From the NCBI RefSeq assembly GCF_000244915.1, contig NZ_CM001442.1:7142012-7206011 (forward strand): DNA of 64,000 nucleotides. Reading direction: 5' to 3'. Below the pieces are notes generated by a model that was not told where the DNA came from, searched no databases, and worked only from the letters and a program-made list of their open reading frames with translations. Position 1 is the stretch's first letter; each line of letters opens with the position of its first letter. The position numbers and the translations under genes are program-made. The DNA is from Bradyrhizobium sp. WSM471. Its GTDB lineage: Bacteria > Pseudomonadota > Alphaproteobacteria > Rhizobiales > Xanthobacteraceae. This document shows positions 16,073-25,639 of this stretch, one piece after another.

Positions 16073-17038
16073 ATGACGAACTGGCGCAAGCTCCTTCTCG
16101 CGGCATTGCTTCTGTTTCCGACGCTGGCCTGCGCCCAGAATTTCCCGGTCAAGCCGATCAAGCTGATCGTGCCGTTCCCGGCCGGCGGCCCGAACGACAT
16201 CATTGCCCGGGTGATCGGGCAGCGCATGTCGGAGCTGTCAGGACAGCCCGTGCTGATCGACAATCGCGGCGGCCAGGGCGGCGTGCTCGGCACCGATGCC
16301 GTCTCCAAGGCCGTACCTGACGGCTACACCATCGCGATCTCCAGCGCCGGCGCGCTGGCGATCAGTCCGAGCATGGAGAGGGTCGCCTACGATACGCTCC
16401 ACGACCTCACGCCGGTGACGCTGGTTGCGACCGTGCCGGAAATGCTCGTTGTCGCCACCAACGTCCCCGCAAAGGACATCGCGGAATTGATCGCGCTCGC
16501 CAAGGCGCAGCCGGGAAAACTCAACTTCGCCTCCTCCGGCCCCGGCAGCCTGCCGCATCTCGCCGGTGAATTGTTCAAGCTCACCGCAAAGATCGACATC
16601 GTGCATGTGCCCTATCGCGGCGCGGCGCCCGCCGTGAACGATCTGCTGGGCCAGCAGGTGCAGATGACCTTCCTGGATCTCCCCGTGCTGCTGCCGCAGG
16701 TCAAGGCGGGCGCCCTGCGGCCGATCGCAGTCGGCTCCGCCGAGCGTTCGCCGACGGCGCCCGAGGTGCCGACCACGGCGGAAGCCGGCTTTCCTGATCT
16801 GCGCATCGAGAACTGGTACGGCATGGTCGCGCCGAAGGGCACGCCGCAGGAGATCGTCACCGCGCTGCATGCCCTCGCCACGAAGGCGACGGCGGATCCC
16901 GCGGTGAAGGAAAAGCTCGCCGCCCAAGGGGCAACGCTGGTCGGCGATGAGCCAGAGCATTTTCGCGCCTTCATCGCGGACGAGACCAAGAAATGGGCGA
17001 AGGTGATCAAGGACGCTGGCGTGGAGACGGCGAAGTAG
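16073..17038 (+). CDS. Bug-family tripartite tricarboxylate transporter receptor
   Basis: Periplasmic solute receptor of 321 residues with a signal peptide (ending L-A-C-A-Q). Family hallmarks are Y/F-P-x-K-P-I-K-L-I-V-P-F-P-A-G-G-P-N-D, a D-N-R-G-G-Q-G-G glycine loop, and H-V-P-Y-R-G-A-A-P-A near the middle. Such receptors bind carboxylates; no TctA/TctB membrane genes adjoin. CAGGAG at 16062-16067 supports the ATG. It may be co-transcribed with hisN. Confidence 0.9.
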   Translation: MTNWRKLLLAALLLFPTLACAQNFPVKPIKLIVPFPAGGPNDIIARVIGQRMSELSGQPVLIDNRGGQGGVLGTDAVSKAVPDGYTIAISSAGALAISPSMERVAYDTLHDLTPVTLVATVPEMLVVATNVPAKDIAELIALAKAQPGKLNFASSGPGSLPHLAGELFKLTAKIDIVHVPYRGAAPAVNDLLGQQVQMTFLDLPVLLPQVKAGALRPIAVGSAERSPTAPEVPTTAEAGFPDLRIENWYGMVAPKGTPQEIVTALHALATKATADPAVKEKLAAQGATLVGDEPEHFRAFIADETKKWAKVIKDAGVETAK

Positions 17039-17046
17039 CGCAGAGC

Positions 17047-17937
17047 TCACACTGCCGCCGCCCGCAAATGCTCCACCAGCATCTTGGCTGGGCGCGGCAG
17101 CGTCTTGAAGCTTCGCGCGCAGATCACGAGTTTGCGGTTGGCCCAGGTATCGCGCAGGCGGACCATGGCGAGCGGCATCAGTTTTGCGCAGCGGCGGGCG
17201 GCGGCTTCGGGCACCAGGGCAACGCCGACATCGGCGGCGACCATCTGGCAGATCGCATCGAAGTCGCGCAGGCGGGCGCGATAATGCGGCCGCATGCCGA
17301 GCCGGGCGGCGTGCTTCGAAATATGCACCTGAAGCGCGGTGGCGCTGGTGAGCCCGACGAAGTCGCAAGCGCCCGCCTCCTGGAAATCGATCGCGCGGCG
17401 ACCGGCGAACGGACCGCGCCTGGACGTTACCAGCGTCAGGCGATCCTCGCTGAAGGCGAATCGCTCGATATGATCGGGCAGCGCGTGCTCGGCTGCGAAG
17501 CCGAGATCGGCCGCGCCCGCAGTGATCGCGGCCGCGATGTCGGTGCTCTCGCGCTCCTCGATGTCGATGGCAACGTCGCGATGCTCGCGCAGGAAGCCGG
17601 CGAGCGCCTTCGGCAGATGCTCCGAGAGGCCGGACGTATTCGCGAGGAAATGCACGCTCGCGCGCACGCCGCTGGCAAAGCCGGCGAGATCGCCGCGCAT
17701 GGCGTCGATCTGGTGGATGACGAGACGGGCGTGATCGAGCAGGCTCTCGCCGGCCGAGGTCAACTCAACGCCGCGGCGCCCGCGCTTGAGCAGCGCGACG
17801 CCGAGCGCATCCTCCAGCCCCTTGATGCGCGCGCTGGCCGAGGCCAGGGCCAGATGCGACCGCTCCGCGCCGCGGGTGATGCTGCGCTGGTCGGCGACCG
17901 CGATGAACAGTTGGAGGTCGACAAGGTCGAAGCGCAT
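17047..17937 (-). CDS. LysR-family transcriptional regulator
   Basis: Regulator of 296 residues with an N-terminal winged helix-turn-helix (about 1-60: L-Q-L-F-I-A-V-A-D-Q-R-S-I-T-R-G-A) and a periplasmic-binding-like effector domain (about 90-290). It is divergent from a TauE-type exporter across an 88-bp gap containing a perfect palindrome of T-N11-A type, so it probably controls that exporter and itself. ATG 17937 fits the family N-terminus; the frame upstream to 18009 does not. Confidence 0.9.
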   Translation of the reverse strand: MRFDLVDLQLFIAVADQRSITRGAERSHLALASASARIKGLEDALGVALLKRGRRGVELTSAGESLLDHARLVIHQIDAMRGDLAGFASGVRASVHFLANTSGLSEHLPKALAGFLREHRDVAIDIEERESTDIAAAITAGAADLGFAAEHALPDHIERFAFSEDRLTLVTSRRGPFAGRRAIDFQEAGACDFVGLTSATALQVHISKHAARLGMRPHYRARLRDFDAICQMVAADVGVALVPEAAARRCAKLMPLAMVRLRDTWANRKLVICARSFKTLPRPAKMLVEHLRAAAV

Positions 17938-17949
17938 CCGGGGTCCTTC

Positions 17950-17972
17950 AGCCTTCGTTCCAGACGAAGGCT
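17950..17972. promoter_or_regulatory. LysR-type operator
   Basis: Perfect inverted repeat with arms AGCCTTCGT (17950-17958) and ACGAAGGCT (17964-17972) around TCCAG. It contains a T-N11-A core (T17955 to A17967) and lies in the divergent promoter between the LysR gene and the exporter. Confidence 0.65.
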
Positions 17973-18025
17973 TTCTCCGTAACCTACAGATTGTGCCGGC
18001 GCGCGGCATCGGTCAATGTGCAGAT

Positions 18026-18778
18026 ATGATCGACCCGCTCCTCATTCTCATCGCCGCCGTCTTCCTGATTGCCGGATTCGTCAAGGGCGTGGTCGGGCTT
18101 GGCCTGCCGACGGTGTCCATGGGCCTGCTGGCGGTGAGCATGGCGCCCAGCCGCGCGATCGCCATCGTGATCGTGCCCGCCATCCTCACCAACATCTGGC
18201 AGACTTTCGTCGGCCCCCATTTGCGCGACATCCTGAGGCGGCTGTGGCCGCTGATGATCGGCACCGTAATCGGGTGCTGGCTCAATGCCGGCGCGCTCAC
18301 CGGCCCGCATGCGCGCTACGGCACGATCGTGCTCGGTGTACTCCTGGTCGTCTACGCGATCATCGGGCTGAACAAATTCCAGTTCCACGTTGCGCCAAAG
18401 AACGAGAAATGGGTCGGCGGCGTGGTCGGCGTGGTCACCGGCGTGATCTCGGCCTCGACAGGCGTGCAGGTGATCCCCTCGATGCCGTTCATGCAGGCGA
18501 TCGGCATGGAGAAGGACGAGCTGGTACAGGCGCTCGGCGTGTTCTTCACGACCGCGACACTGGCGCTCGCCTTCAACCTCACCGCGGGCGGATTGCTGAC
18601 GCCGGCCAACGCAGTGCCGGGTGCGGTCGGCATGGCATGCGCGTTTGCCGGCATGTATATCGGCCAGACGGTGCGGGCGCGGATGCCGGCGGAAGCGTTT
18701 CGCCGCTGGTTCCTGATCGCGATGATCCTGCTCGGCCTCTATCTCACCGGCAGCGCGCTGCTGAAGGAATTCGCGTAA
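18026..18778 (+). CDS. TauE/SafE-family sulfite/organic anion exporter
   Basis: Inner-membrane protein of 250 residues with seven or eight hydrophobic helices. The opening I-A-G-F-V-K-G-V-V-G-L-G-L-P-T and the mid-protein repeat G-V-V-G-V-V-T-G-V-I-S-A-S-T-G-V-Q are the paired TauE/SafE motifs. Members export sulfite, sulfoacetate or related anions; the substrate here is unknown. The divergent LysR gene and intervening operator suggest inducible expression. Confidence 0.88.
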   Translation: MIDPLLILIAAVFLIAGFVKGVVGLGLPTVSMGLLAVSMAPSRAIAIVIVPAILTNIWQTFVGPHLRDILRRLWPLMIGTVIGCWLNAGALTGPHARYGTIVLGVLLVVYAIIGLNKFQFHVAPKNEKWVGGVVGVVTGVISASTGVQVIPSMPFMQAIGMEKDELVQALGVFFTTATLALAFNLTAGGLLTPANAVPGAVGMACAFAGMYIGQTVRARMPAEAFRRWFLIAMILLGLYLTGSALLKEFA

Positions 18779-18784
18779 ACGAAG

Positions 18785-19417
18785 TTACCGCGTCTCCAGC
18801 AGGGCGACGCGGATGCCGAGATAGATGAAGAGGCCGCCGAGGGCACGGTTGACCCAGGCGACCGCGCCTTCGGAGCTCCGCAAGCGGTGGGCGGCCTTTG
18901 CCGCGAACGCCGCCAGCACCAGGCACCACAGCGTTCCCGTGCAGATGAAGATCAGGCCGAGCGTCAGGAAGGCGAGCGGCTTGTGCGCCGAGTCGACTGC
19001 GACGAATTGCGGCAGGAAGGCCAGGAAGAACAGCGCGACCTTGGGATTGAGCGCGTTGGTGAAGACGCCCTGGAGGAAAACCCGCCGCAGCGAGCTCTGC
19101 AACGGCTCGTCGACGGCCGAGGCCAGCACCGGGCGCGACCACAGCATCTGGAGGCCGGTCACGACGAGATAAGCTGCTCCGACCAGTTTCAGGATCGAGA
19201 ACGCGGTCGACGAGGCCATCAGCAGGGCCGAAAGGCCGATTGCCGCGCCCGCGACATGGAAAAAGCAGCCGCAACTGATGCCCAGCGCGGCCGCGGCACC
19301 ACCTCGCCAGCCCAACTGCATGCTGCGGCCGATCACATAGACCGTATCAGGCCCCGGCGTGATGTTGAGCAGCACGCCCGACAGGACGAAGAGCCAGATT
19401 TCGTGAATGCCCAGCAT
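18785..19417 (-). CDS. LysE/RhtB-family amino-acid exporter
   Basis: Membrane protein of 210 residues with about six helices and the family motifs N-I-T-P-G-P-D-T-V-Y-V-I near the N-terminus and L-N-P-K-V-A-L-F-F-L-A-F-L-P-Q-F in the middle. It probably exports an amino acid or homoserine-lactone-like compound. ATG 19417 is preferred over 19441. It converges with the TauE gene, whose stop lies six bases away. Confidence 0.9.
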   Translation of the reverse strand: MLGIHEIWLFVLSGVLLNITPGPDTVYVIGRSMQLGWRGGAAAALGISCGCFFHVAGAAIGLSALLMASSTAFSILKLVGAAYLVVTGLQMLWSRPVLASAVDEPLQSSLRRVFLQGVFTNALNPKVALFFLAFLPQFVAVDSAHKPLAFLTLGLIFICTGTLWCLVLAAFAAKAAHRLRSSEGAVAWVNRALGGLFIYLGIRVALLETR

Positions 19418-19663
19418 ATGTGACGTGCCTCCGCCGCCCAACCGTCGCCCTCAGACCCGGCTTAGTGGGTTCGCTCATCCACGTCCACCGCCGGGATTGC
19501 CGAGGATTTACCTCGAATTTGCAATGCGGATCATACTTTCGCTCGGCCTCATCTGCTCTATAAGGAACGGGTTCTTTAATGCAGGGATTCGAGGTGACGG
19601 CTACGCGGTGGCCGGTCCTCGATCTCTTCCAAGTCTCTTGCAAGTCTCTTGGAGCTCCGGAAT

Positions 19664-21460
19664 ATGGAAAGACGTCTGGCTGCCATCGTCTGCGCCGATG
19701 TCGCCGGCTATTCGCGCATGATGGGTACCGACGAGGCCGGCACTCATGCCGCCTTCAAGGCCCATCGCAGCGCGATCCACCCCATCATCCTCAATCACGG
19801 CGGCCGCGTCGTCAAAAACACCGGCGACGGCTTCCTGCTGGAGTTCCCCTCGATCGTCGGCGCCACCGAGGCCGCGATCGCGATGCAGACGCTGATGGCG
19901 GAGCGCAATCACCATCTGCCCGCCGATCGCGCCATGCAGTTTCGCCTCGGCATCCACATGGGCGACGTCATCGCCGACGAGGGCGAGGTCTTCGGTGACG
20001 ATGTCAACATTGCCGTCCGCCTCGAATCCGTGGCGAGCCCCGGCGGCTTCGCGATCTCGGCCAAGGCCTACAAGGAGGCCAGCAAGCATCTCGCCGTGCC
20101 GCTGGCCGATGCCGGCAACCACCGCTTCAAGAACATCAAGGATCCGATCGGGGTCTGGACCTGGACGCCTGAGGGCGCACCGGCCCTTGCGCCCGCGCTG
20201 AGAGAGGCATCCGCCCTCTCGCAGCAGTACCGCACCGCGATCGTCGGCGTGCTGCCCTTTGCCAATCTCAGCGACGCCCAGGACGAATATTTCTCCGACG
20301 GCCTGACCGAGGATCTGATCCACGCGCTGTCACTGCAATCCTTCTATCGCGTGCTGAGCCGCAACTCGACCTTCGTGTTCAAGGGCAACAACGTCAGCAA
20401 CCGCCTGATCGCGCGGGAGATCGACGCCACCTATCTGATCCAGGGGTCGGTGCGGCGCGCCGGAGCCAAGATCCGCGTCACCGCAGAGTTGATCGCGCCG
20501 GAGACCGGCGAGCAGCTCTGGACCGGCCGCTACGACCGCGACATCGGCGATCTCTTCGCGATGCAGGACGAGATCACCACCAACCTGTCCGCCGCCATCG
20601 CCACCGAGATCGTCCGGGCCGAGGCCTCGGCGCCGGCGCGGCTCTCGACCGACGTCACTGCCTGGGACCGCTTCCTCAAAGGGCTGTCGCACTATTATCG
20701 ACAAACCAAGGAAGACCTGGCCATCGCCGTCGACCTGTTCCGGGAGGCCATCAGGCTCGAGCCCAAGCTGTCGATTGCGCACGCCTATCTCGCCACGATC
20801 CAGATCCAGAGCATCCATTTCGGCTGGGTCAAGGGCACGCGCGAGATGTGGGCCGAAGCGATGAAGCTTGCCGAAACCAGCGTCCGGCTCGACCCGCGCT
20901 CGTCATTTGCGTTCTCGATCCTGTCCTGGACCCACGCGCTGGAGGGGCATTACGAGGCCGCGATGGACGCCGCCAAACGCGCCGTCGCGCTCAACCCCTA
21001 CGACAACGGCGCGCGCGGCGTGCTCGGCATCTGCCATTTCGCCATCGGCGAGCACCGCGAGGCAATCGAGCTGTTCTCGATGGCCTCACAGCGCGACAAC
21101 AGCGATCCGCGCTACCAATGGGCCGCACTGAACGCCTTCAGCCATTATCTGCTGGGCCAATATGACGCGACCCTGTCATGGGCTCGAGAACAGCTCTACA
21201 TCAACCCGAACCATTTGCAGGCGCTGGCGATCCGTGCCGCGGCGCTGGCGCAATTGGGACGGGGCGACGAGGCGGTCGAGGCGACCCGCGTGCTCATGGC
21301 TAACTACCCGACTCTCAATGTCGACCGCCATTTGCGCAATTTCCACTGGAAGCGGCCCGAGGACCTCGCCCATTACCGCGCCGGACTCTTGAATGCGGGC
21401 GTGCCGCTCGGCAAACTGACCTTGGTCTCGAGCGACGTCAAACGCGTCGCCGAATCCTGA
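19664..21460 (+). CDS. adenylate cyclase with TolB-like and TPR regions
   Basis: Cytoplasmic protein of 598 residues. An N-terminal class III cyclase domain (about 1-165) carries the two metal Asp (V-C-A-D-V-A-G-Y-S-R-M-M and N-T-G-D-G-F-L) and F-G-D-D-V-N-I-A-V-R-L-E-S. A TolB-amino-domain-like region (about 190-330, V-L-P-F-A-N-L-S-D-A-Q-D-E-Y-F-S-D-G) and a run of TPR-like helices (about 360-570) follow. This arrangement is frequent in Bradyrhizobium, which has many cyclases. GGAG at 19651-19654 supports ATG 19664. No partner gene adjoins. Confidence 0.9.
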   Translation: MERRLAAIVCADVAGYSRMMGTDEAGTHAAFKAHRSAIHPIILNHGGRVVKNTGDGFLLEFPSIVGATEAAIAMQTLMAERNHHLPADRAMQFRLGIHMGDVIADEGEVFGDDVNIAVRLESVASPGGFAISAKAYKEASKHLAVPLADAGNHRFKNIKDPIGVWTWTPEGAPALAPALREASALSQQYRTAIVGVLPFANLSDAQDEYFSDGLTEDLIHALSLQSFYRVLSRNSTFVFKGNNVSNRLIAREIDATYLIQGSVRRAGAKIRVTAELIAPETGEQLWTGRYDRDIGDLFAMQDEITTNLSAAIATEIVRAEASAPARLSTDVTAWDRFLKGLSHYYRQTKEDLAIAVDLFREAIRLEPKLSIAHAYLATIQIQSIHFGWVKGTREMWAEAMKLAETSVRLDPRSSFAFSILSWTHALEGHYEAAMDAAKRAVALNPYDNGARGVLGICHFAIGEHREAIELFSMASQRDNSDPRYQWAALNAFSHYLLGQYDATLSWAREQLYINPNHLQALAIRAAALAQLGRGDEAVEATRVLMANYPTLNVDRHLRNFHWKRPEDLAHYRAGLLNAGVPLGKLTLVSSDVKRVAES

Positions 21461-21635
21461 GGGCCAGCCGCGGCCACGCGGCAATGTCCCCTCCGCCTTT
21501 ATTGACACGACGGTGAATTCAGCCACACTCCGCTACACGCTGAAGTAGTATAACGTGTTGTCGGTTTGTCAGGACTTTCCGCGCTCTATCGGCGCGTCTG
21601 TATTTCACGATTCGCCGTTTTCAGGATTTTGGGCC

Positions 21636-24401
21636 ATGCATGACTCCGCTCCGAAGCCCCCCTTCGACCCCTCGATCCAGGTCTCGCCGAACAATCCCTG
21701 TCCATTCCTGCGCGGCCTCGTCGGCGAGGGATTTGTTGACGGCGGAACCGTCCCGCTCGGAACGCTGTCGCAAACGATCGCGAATGCGAGCGGCGAGACC
21801 GGGCTGAAGAAGGTCTCGGCCCGCATCCAGGTCCGCGGCGTCGCGCTCATCGCCAACGGTCTCGGTCACGTCCTGAAGAGCATATTTTCGGGCGCGCAGC
21901 TCGACGCCTTGCGTGGCGGCCCTCTCGACAAGCGCGGTGCCGGCTCGCGCGTCCTCGGCGTCGACGGCACGGTCGATGAGGACGAGCTTGCGCGGTTTGC
22001 GAGCTTCGGCCGGAACTACCAGGATCCGAACGGCGGCGGCTCCGAGCCGGGTCTCAACGCCTCGGAAATCGGCGTCTTCATGCGCGACAACCTCAAGCGC
22101 GCCGGCAGCGCCGCGCGCTGGTACTACCCCCTGCTGATGAAGTTCGAATGGCCGATCCTCCTGAAGATCGTGGGCAAGGGCGCGGGTGAGAACCGCTATC
22201 TCAGCGTGGCCGACGTGCGCACTCTGTTCAACGAGCGGCAATTCCCTGCTCGCATCAACCAGCGGCTCGTATCGCAGCCGGTGCTGTCGACCTGCCAGCG
22301 CGTGGTGCGGGGCGCCCTCAAGGTTGCGGCCGTGCCCGTCGCCCTCGGTCTTGCCTTGCTCGTTGCGGTCGCTGAATTCCCCGACCAGGTGCGTGCCATG
22401 CTGCCGCAAAAGGGAATTCTCGTGAATCTCCTGCCGCCGTCGTTGCCCACGGTCCCCGAGACGAAGGCGGCCTTTTGGCTCGAACAGAACTGGTCGCTGA
22501 AGGACAGGCACTGGTTTCACCATGCCAGCCAGGGCACCGCGACCTTCCCGGTGCCTTATGAATGGTTCATGGCGCTGGAGCAGCCGCGCCTGCATCTGTT
22601 CTCGCGGCCGGGCATGATGACAGACAGCGCCTATCTCGAGCGCTTCGGATTCATCCCGAGCCCGCAGTCGATCCAGACCGACGCGACGTCACTGCGCCGC
22701 TTCGGCTACGCCAATGTCTACGAGACGACGCAGGTGCCGGACTGGTCGACCAGGTGGACGCCGGCGGAGAACGTCGACGGCCTGCCGGTCGGCTTCGCAC
22801 GGATGACCGGTGTCGTCGATCCCGCGACGGGCCGTCGCGAAGAGGACAAGATCGGGCTGACCTGCGCGGCCTGCCATACCGGCCAGATCCACTACCAGGG
22901 CGTGGACGTGCGTTTCGACGGCGGTCCGGCCATGACCGATCTGAAGAAGCTCGAGCTCTCCACCGGCCTGTCGATCGCCTACACGCTTTACGTGCCGTTC
23001 CGCTTCCAGCGCTTCGCTGATCGCGTGCTCGGCCCCGATGCCAGCAGGGCTGACCGCGCCGCGCTCAAGCAGAAGCTCAGCGCGATCGGCAACTTCCTGA
23101 TCGACTGGGCGCAAACCCAGCAAAAGACGATAGAAGGCAAGAAGACCTGGAACGGCCGGCAGCAGAGTGACACCGAGGAAGGGTTCGGTCGCCTCGACGC
23201 TCTCAACCGCATCGGGAATCAGGTGTTTTCGCAGGATCTCGCGCTGAGCGGGCTTAAGGGTTTCGAGAAGAACCTGCACGCCCAGGACGCCCCGGTCAGC
23301 TATCCCCCGATCTGGACCGTGCCCTGGTTCAAGTTCGCCCAGTACGACGCCTCGATCGAGCAGCCGCTGATCCGCAACGCCGGCGAAGCCCTCGGCGTGA
23401 CGGCGCTGCTCAATCTGTCCGATGCCTACCCTGAGGACAGGCTGTGGCGCTCCTCGGTCCATATCAACACCCTCGGCTGGATCGAGGACATGCTGAGGGG
23501 GCCCGATCCGTTCAAGACGGCGGATCCCTCCACCGGTCCGAAGTTCGGCGGCCTGCTGGCGCCGAGATGGCCCTCGCAGATCCTCGGCGACAATTGGAGG
23601 CTCGATCAGAAGAAGGTCGACAATGGCCGCAAGATCTACGCCGAAATGTGTTCAGGCTGCCATCTGCCGGCGATCGACACCCCGGCTTTCTGGTCGTCGA
23701 GACATTGGGAGCCGAGCGGCGACAGCAAGGTGCTGAACGCGGTGACGATCCCCCTCGACGAGATCAAGACGGATCCCGAACAGTCGCTCGTGCTCAGCAA
23801 CAGGATCGTCGATGTGCCCGGCTTCCTGAAGGTGAATACGGCCGACCTCCAGAAATGGTGGCAATGCGACGTCTCGACCGCAAGCTCGCCGACCGAGATG
23901 GTGTATGCGCTCGGGCTCATGACGGTGGTGGACCTCGTCGCCCGCAAATGGATGGACGACGAGAAGACTCCGGACGCCGAGCGGGCGAAACTGTGGAATC
24001 TCGCGCGCAAGAACTGCCTCAATCCAGTGGGGGGAGCACGCTATCGGGCACGGCCGCTCAACGGCATCTGGGCCACGGCGCCCTATCTGCACAACGGTTC
24101 GGTGCCCTCTCTCTACTGGTTGCTGAGGCCTGCAAGCGAGCGCCCGCAAAAATTCTGCATGGGCCGCCGTGACTATGATCCTGTGACCGTCGGCTTTGCG
24201 GTCACCGCCGACGAGAAGTGCAAGACGGGTGAAACCGAGTTCTCGGCGGGGTCGGAGAAGGATCCGATCCAGGGCAACAGCGTGCTCGGCCATTCCTTCG
24301 AGCGCAAGCCGGGCGAGGAAAAACGTCCGGGCGTGATCGGCCGCGTGTTCAAGGACGACAACGAGCGCTACGATCTGATCGAGTATCTGAAGACGCTGTA
24401 G
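21636..24401 (+). CDS. membrane-anchored diheme cytochrome c with a large N-terminal domain
   Basis: Protein of about 921 residues. Residues 1-228 form a soluble domain without a signal peptide, starting with S-P-N-N-P-C-P-F-L and containing an EF-hand-like D-G-T-V-D-E-D-E-L. One membrane helix (about 230-248) would place the rest in the periplasm. The C-terminal part has two heme c sites, C410-A-A-C-H and C672-S-G-C-H, and the late motif P-L-N-G-I-W-A-T-A-P-Y-L-H-N-G-S-V-P typical of diheme peroxidase/RoxA-like cytochromes. The electron donor and substrate are unknown. ATG 21636 is preferred; an in-frame codon at 21555 is possible. No neighbours suggest a pathway. Confidence 0.82.
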   Translation: MHDSAPKPPFDPSIQVSPNNPCPFLRGLVGEGFVDGGTVPLGTLSQTIANASGETGLKKVSARIQVRGVALIANGLGHVLKSIFSGAQLDALRGGPLDKRGAGSRVLGVDGTVDEDELARFASFGRNYQDPNGGGSEPGLNASEIGVFMRDNLKRAGSAARWYYPLLMKFEWPILLKIVGKGAGENRYLSVADVRTLFNERQFPARINQRLVSQPVLSTCQRVVRGALKVAAVPVALGLALLVAVAEFPDQVRAMLPQKGILVNLLPPSLPTVPETKAAFWLEQNWSLKDRHWFHHASQGTATFPVPYEWFMALEQPRLHLFSRPGMMTDSAYLERFGFIPSPQSIQTDATSLRRFGYANVYETTQVPDWSTRWTPAENVDGLPVGFARMTGVVDPATGRREEDKIGLTCAACHTGQIHYQGVDVRFDGGPAMTDLKKLELSTGLSIAYTLYVPFRFQRFADRVLGPDASRADRAALKQKLSAIGNFLIDWAQTQQKTIEGKKTWNGRQQSDTEEGFGRLDALNRIGNQVFSQDLALSGLKGFEKNLHAQDAPVSYPPIWTVPWFKFAQYDASIEQPLIRNAGEALGVTALLNLSDAYPEDRLWRSSVHINTLGWIEDMLRGPDPFKTADPSTGPKFGGLLAPRWPSQILGDNWRLDQKKVDNGRKIYAEMCSGCHLPAIDTPAFWSSRHWEPSGDSKVLNAVTIPLDEIKTDPEQSLVLSNRIVDVPGFLKVNTADLQKWWQCDVSTASSPTEMVYALGLMTVVDLVARKWMDDEKTPDAERAKLWNLARKNCLNPVGGARYRARPLNGIWATAPYLHNGSVPSLYWLLRPASERPQKFCMGRRDYDPVTVGFAVTADEKCKTGETEFSAGSEKDPIQGNSVLGHSFERKPGEEKRPGVIGRVFKDDNERYDLIEYLKTL

Positions 24402-24425
24402 CCGAGCTCTGTCCCAAGCACGCCG

Positions 24426-24537
24426 CCCTCATCCCGAGGAGCCCGCACAAAGCGGGCGTCTCGAAGGATGGCCGCGGGCGAGGGCGGAGGCCTTCATGGT
24501 TCGAGACGCGCGTTCCGCGCTCCTCACCATGAGGGTC
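24426..24537. repeat. palindromic intergenic repeat, family A (copy 2)
   Basis: Same family as 8273-8387: CCCTCATCCCGAGGAGCCCG... on one side and ...CTCACCATGAGGGTC on the other, with TCTCGAAGGATGG and CATGGTTCGAGACG inner halves. It separates two convergent genes. Confidence 0.75.
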
Positions 24538-24579
24538 TTGCGAACCAAGCGAGGCGAGGGAGCGCACCCTCGCTTCCCC

Positions 24580-25527
24580 TCACTTGAACAGCGGCGTGCC
24601 CGGCACGAAGGCGTCGAAGGCTGCCCAGAATTGGGAACGGTAGCGGTCCTGCTCCTGGAGAATCTCGTGCTTGGCGCCGGCGATCACGAGATGGGAGCCG
24701 GCGCGCAAATGATAGGCAAACTCCTCGATCGCCGCGATCGAGACCACGGTGTCGCTGGAGGCCGCCAGCATCAGGATCGGCTGACGGATCTCGGACGGGT
24801 AGTTTTTGCCCCTGAAAGTGTGCATCGCGCGGAAGGCGGTATCGGCCCAGGCGATCGTTGGTGACGCGAGCCCGAGGGTCGGATCCTCCTCCAGGATCGC
24901 GGCATTGCGCGCATAGCGCACGGGATCGCTGGTCAGCGGATTGTTAATGAAGGGATTGAGCCCGGTGATCTGGTCGCTGCCGCCGGGGACATAGCGGCCG
25001 CCCATCCCCAACACGCGCATCGTCTTCAGCAGAGCCCGCGCCGGAAACGAGGTGGCGCGGCCGGGCAGGTCGATCATCGGCGCAGACAGCACCATGCGGT
25101 CGAACCAGCGCTTGCCCGCATGCGCCACCCGCAGCATCACCGTGCCGCCCATGGAGTGGGCGAGCGCAAAGAAGGGTGGCGGGCAATCCGGCAGCACCAC
25201 CTGCTGCACGAAGGTCTCGACGTCGATCTCGAAATCGGCGAAGTCGCGGACATAGCCCTTGCGCGGATCGCGCAGGCGACGCGAGGAGTGGCCCTGCCCG
25301 CGCCAGTCGATCATCGCCACCGCGAAGCCGCGGTCGCGCAGGTCGCGCACGGTCTCGAAATATTTCTCGATCTGCTCGCTGCGTCCGGTGAAGACGCAGA
25401 CGGTGCCCTTGCGGTTCGCCGGCGGCGCCCAGCGCGCAAAGCGCAGCTCGACGCCATCAGGGGTTTTGATGGTGCCGCTGACGACGTCTTCGGGAACGGG
25501 ATTGGATGGTATCGAGACCAGCGTCAT
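24580..25527 (-). CDS. alpha/beta hydrolase, lysophospholipase-like
   Basis: Serine hydrolase of 315 residues of the PldB/monoacylglycerol-lipase group. The nucleophile elbow A-H-S-M-G-G is intact, preceded by I-D-W-R-G-Q-G-H-S-S-R. A late Asp (A-A-S-S-D-T-V-V) and His (A-G-A-K-H-E-I-L) complete the triad. It probably cleaves a lysophospholipid or acylglycerol ester. No signal peptide is seen. It stands alone, divergent from the Hsp20 gene. Confidence 0.88.
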   Translation of the reverse strand: MTLVSIPSNPVPEDVVSGTIKTPDGVELRFARWAPPANRKGTVCVFTGRSEQIEKYFETVRDLRDRGFAVAMIDWRGQGHSSRRLRDPRKGYVRDFADFEIDVETFVQQVVLPDCPPPFFALAHSMGGTVMLRVAHAGKRWFDRMVLSAPMIDLPGRATSFPARALLKTMRVLGMGGRYVPGGSDQITGLNPFINNPLTSDPVRYARNAAILEEDPTLGLASPTIAWADTAFRAMHTFRGKNYPSEIRQPILMLAASSDTVVSIAAIEEFAYHLRAGSHLVIAGAKHEILQEQDRYRSQFWAAFDAFVPGTPLFK

Positions 25528-25600
25528 GATGGGGAGGGCTTGGGCACGAAGTGCTGCAAATCAGGGGGCAGGAGCGCCGAAAAGGCTGAGTATCCGCCCT

Positions 25601-25628
25601 CTTGAACGCCGTTCTCCTCAACCCATAT
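25601..25628 (+). promoter_or_regulatory. RpoH (sigma-32) promoter of hsp20
   Basis: CTTGAA (25601-25606), a 15-bp spacer, then CCCATAT (25622-25628) fits the heat-shock sigma consensus CTTGAA...CCCATnT. It would start transcription near 25636, giving a leader of about 113 nt. Confidence 0.7.
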
Positions 25629-25639
25629 CACTTTGGTGC

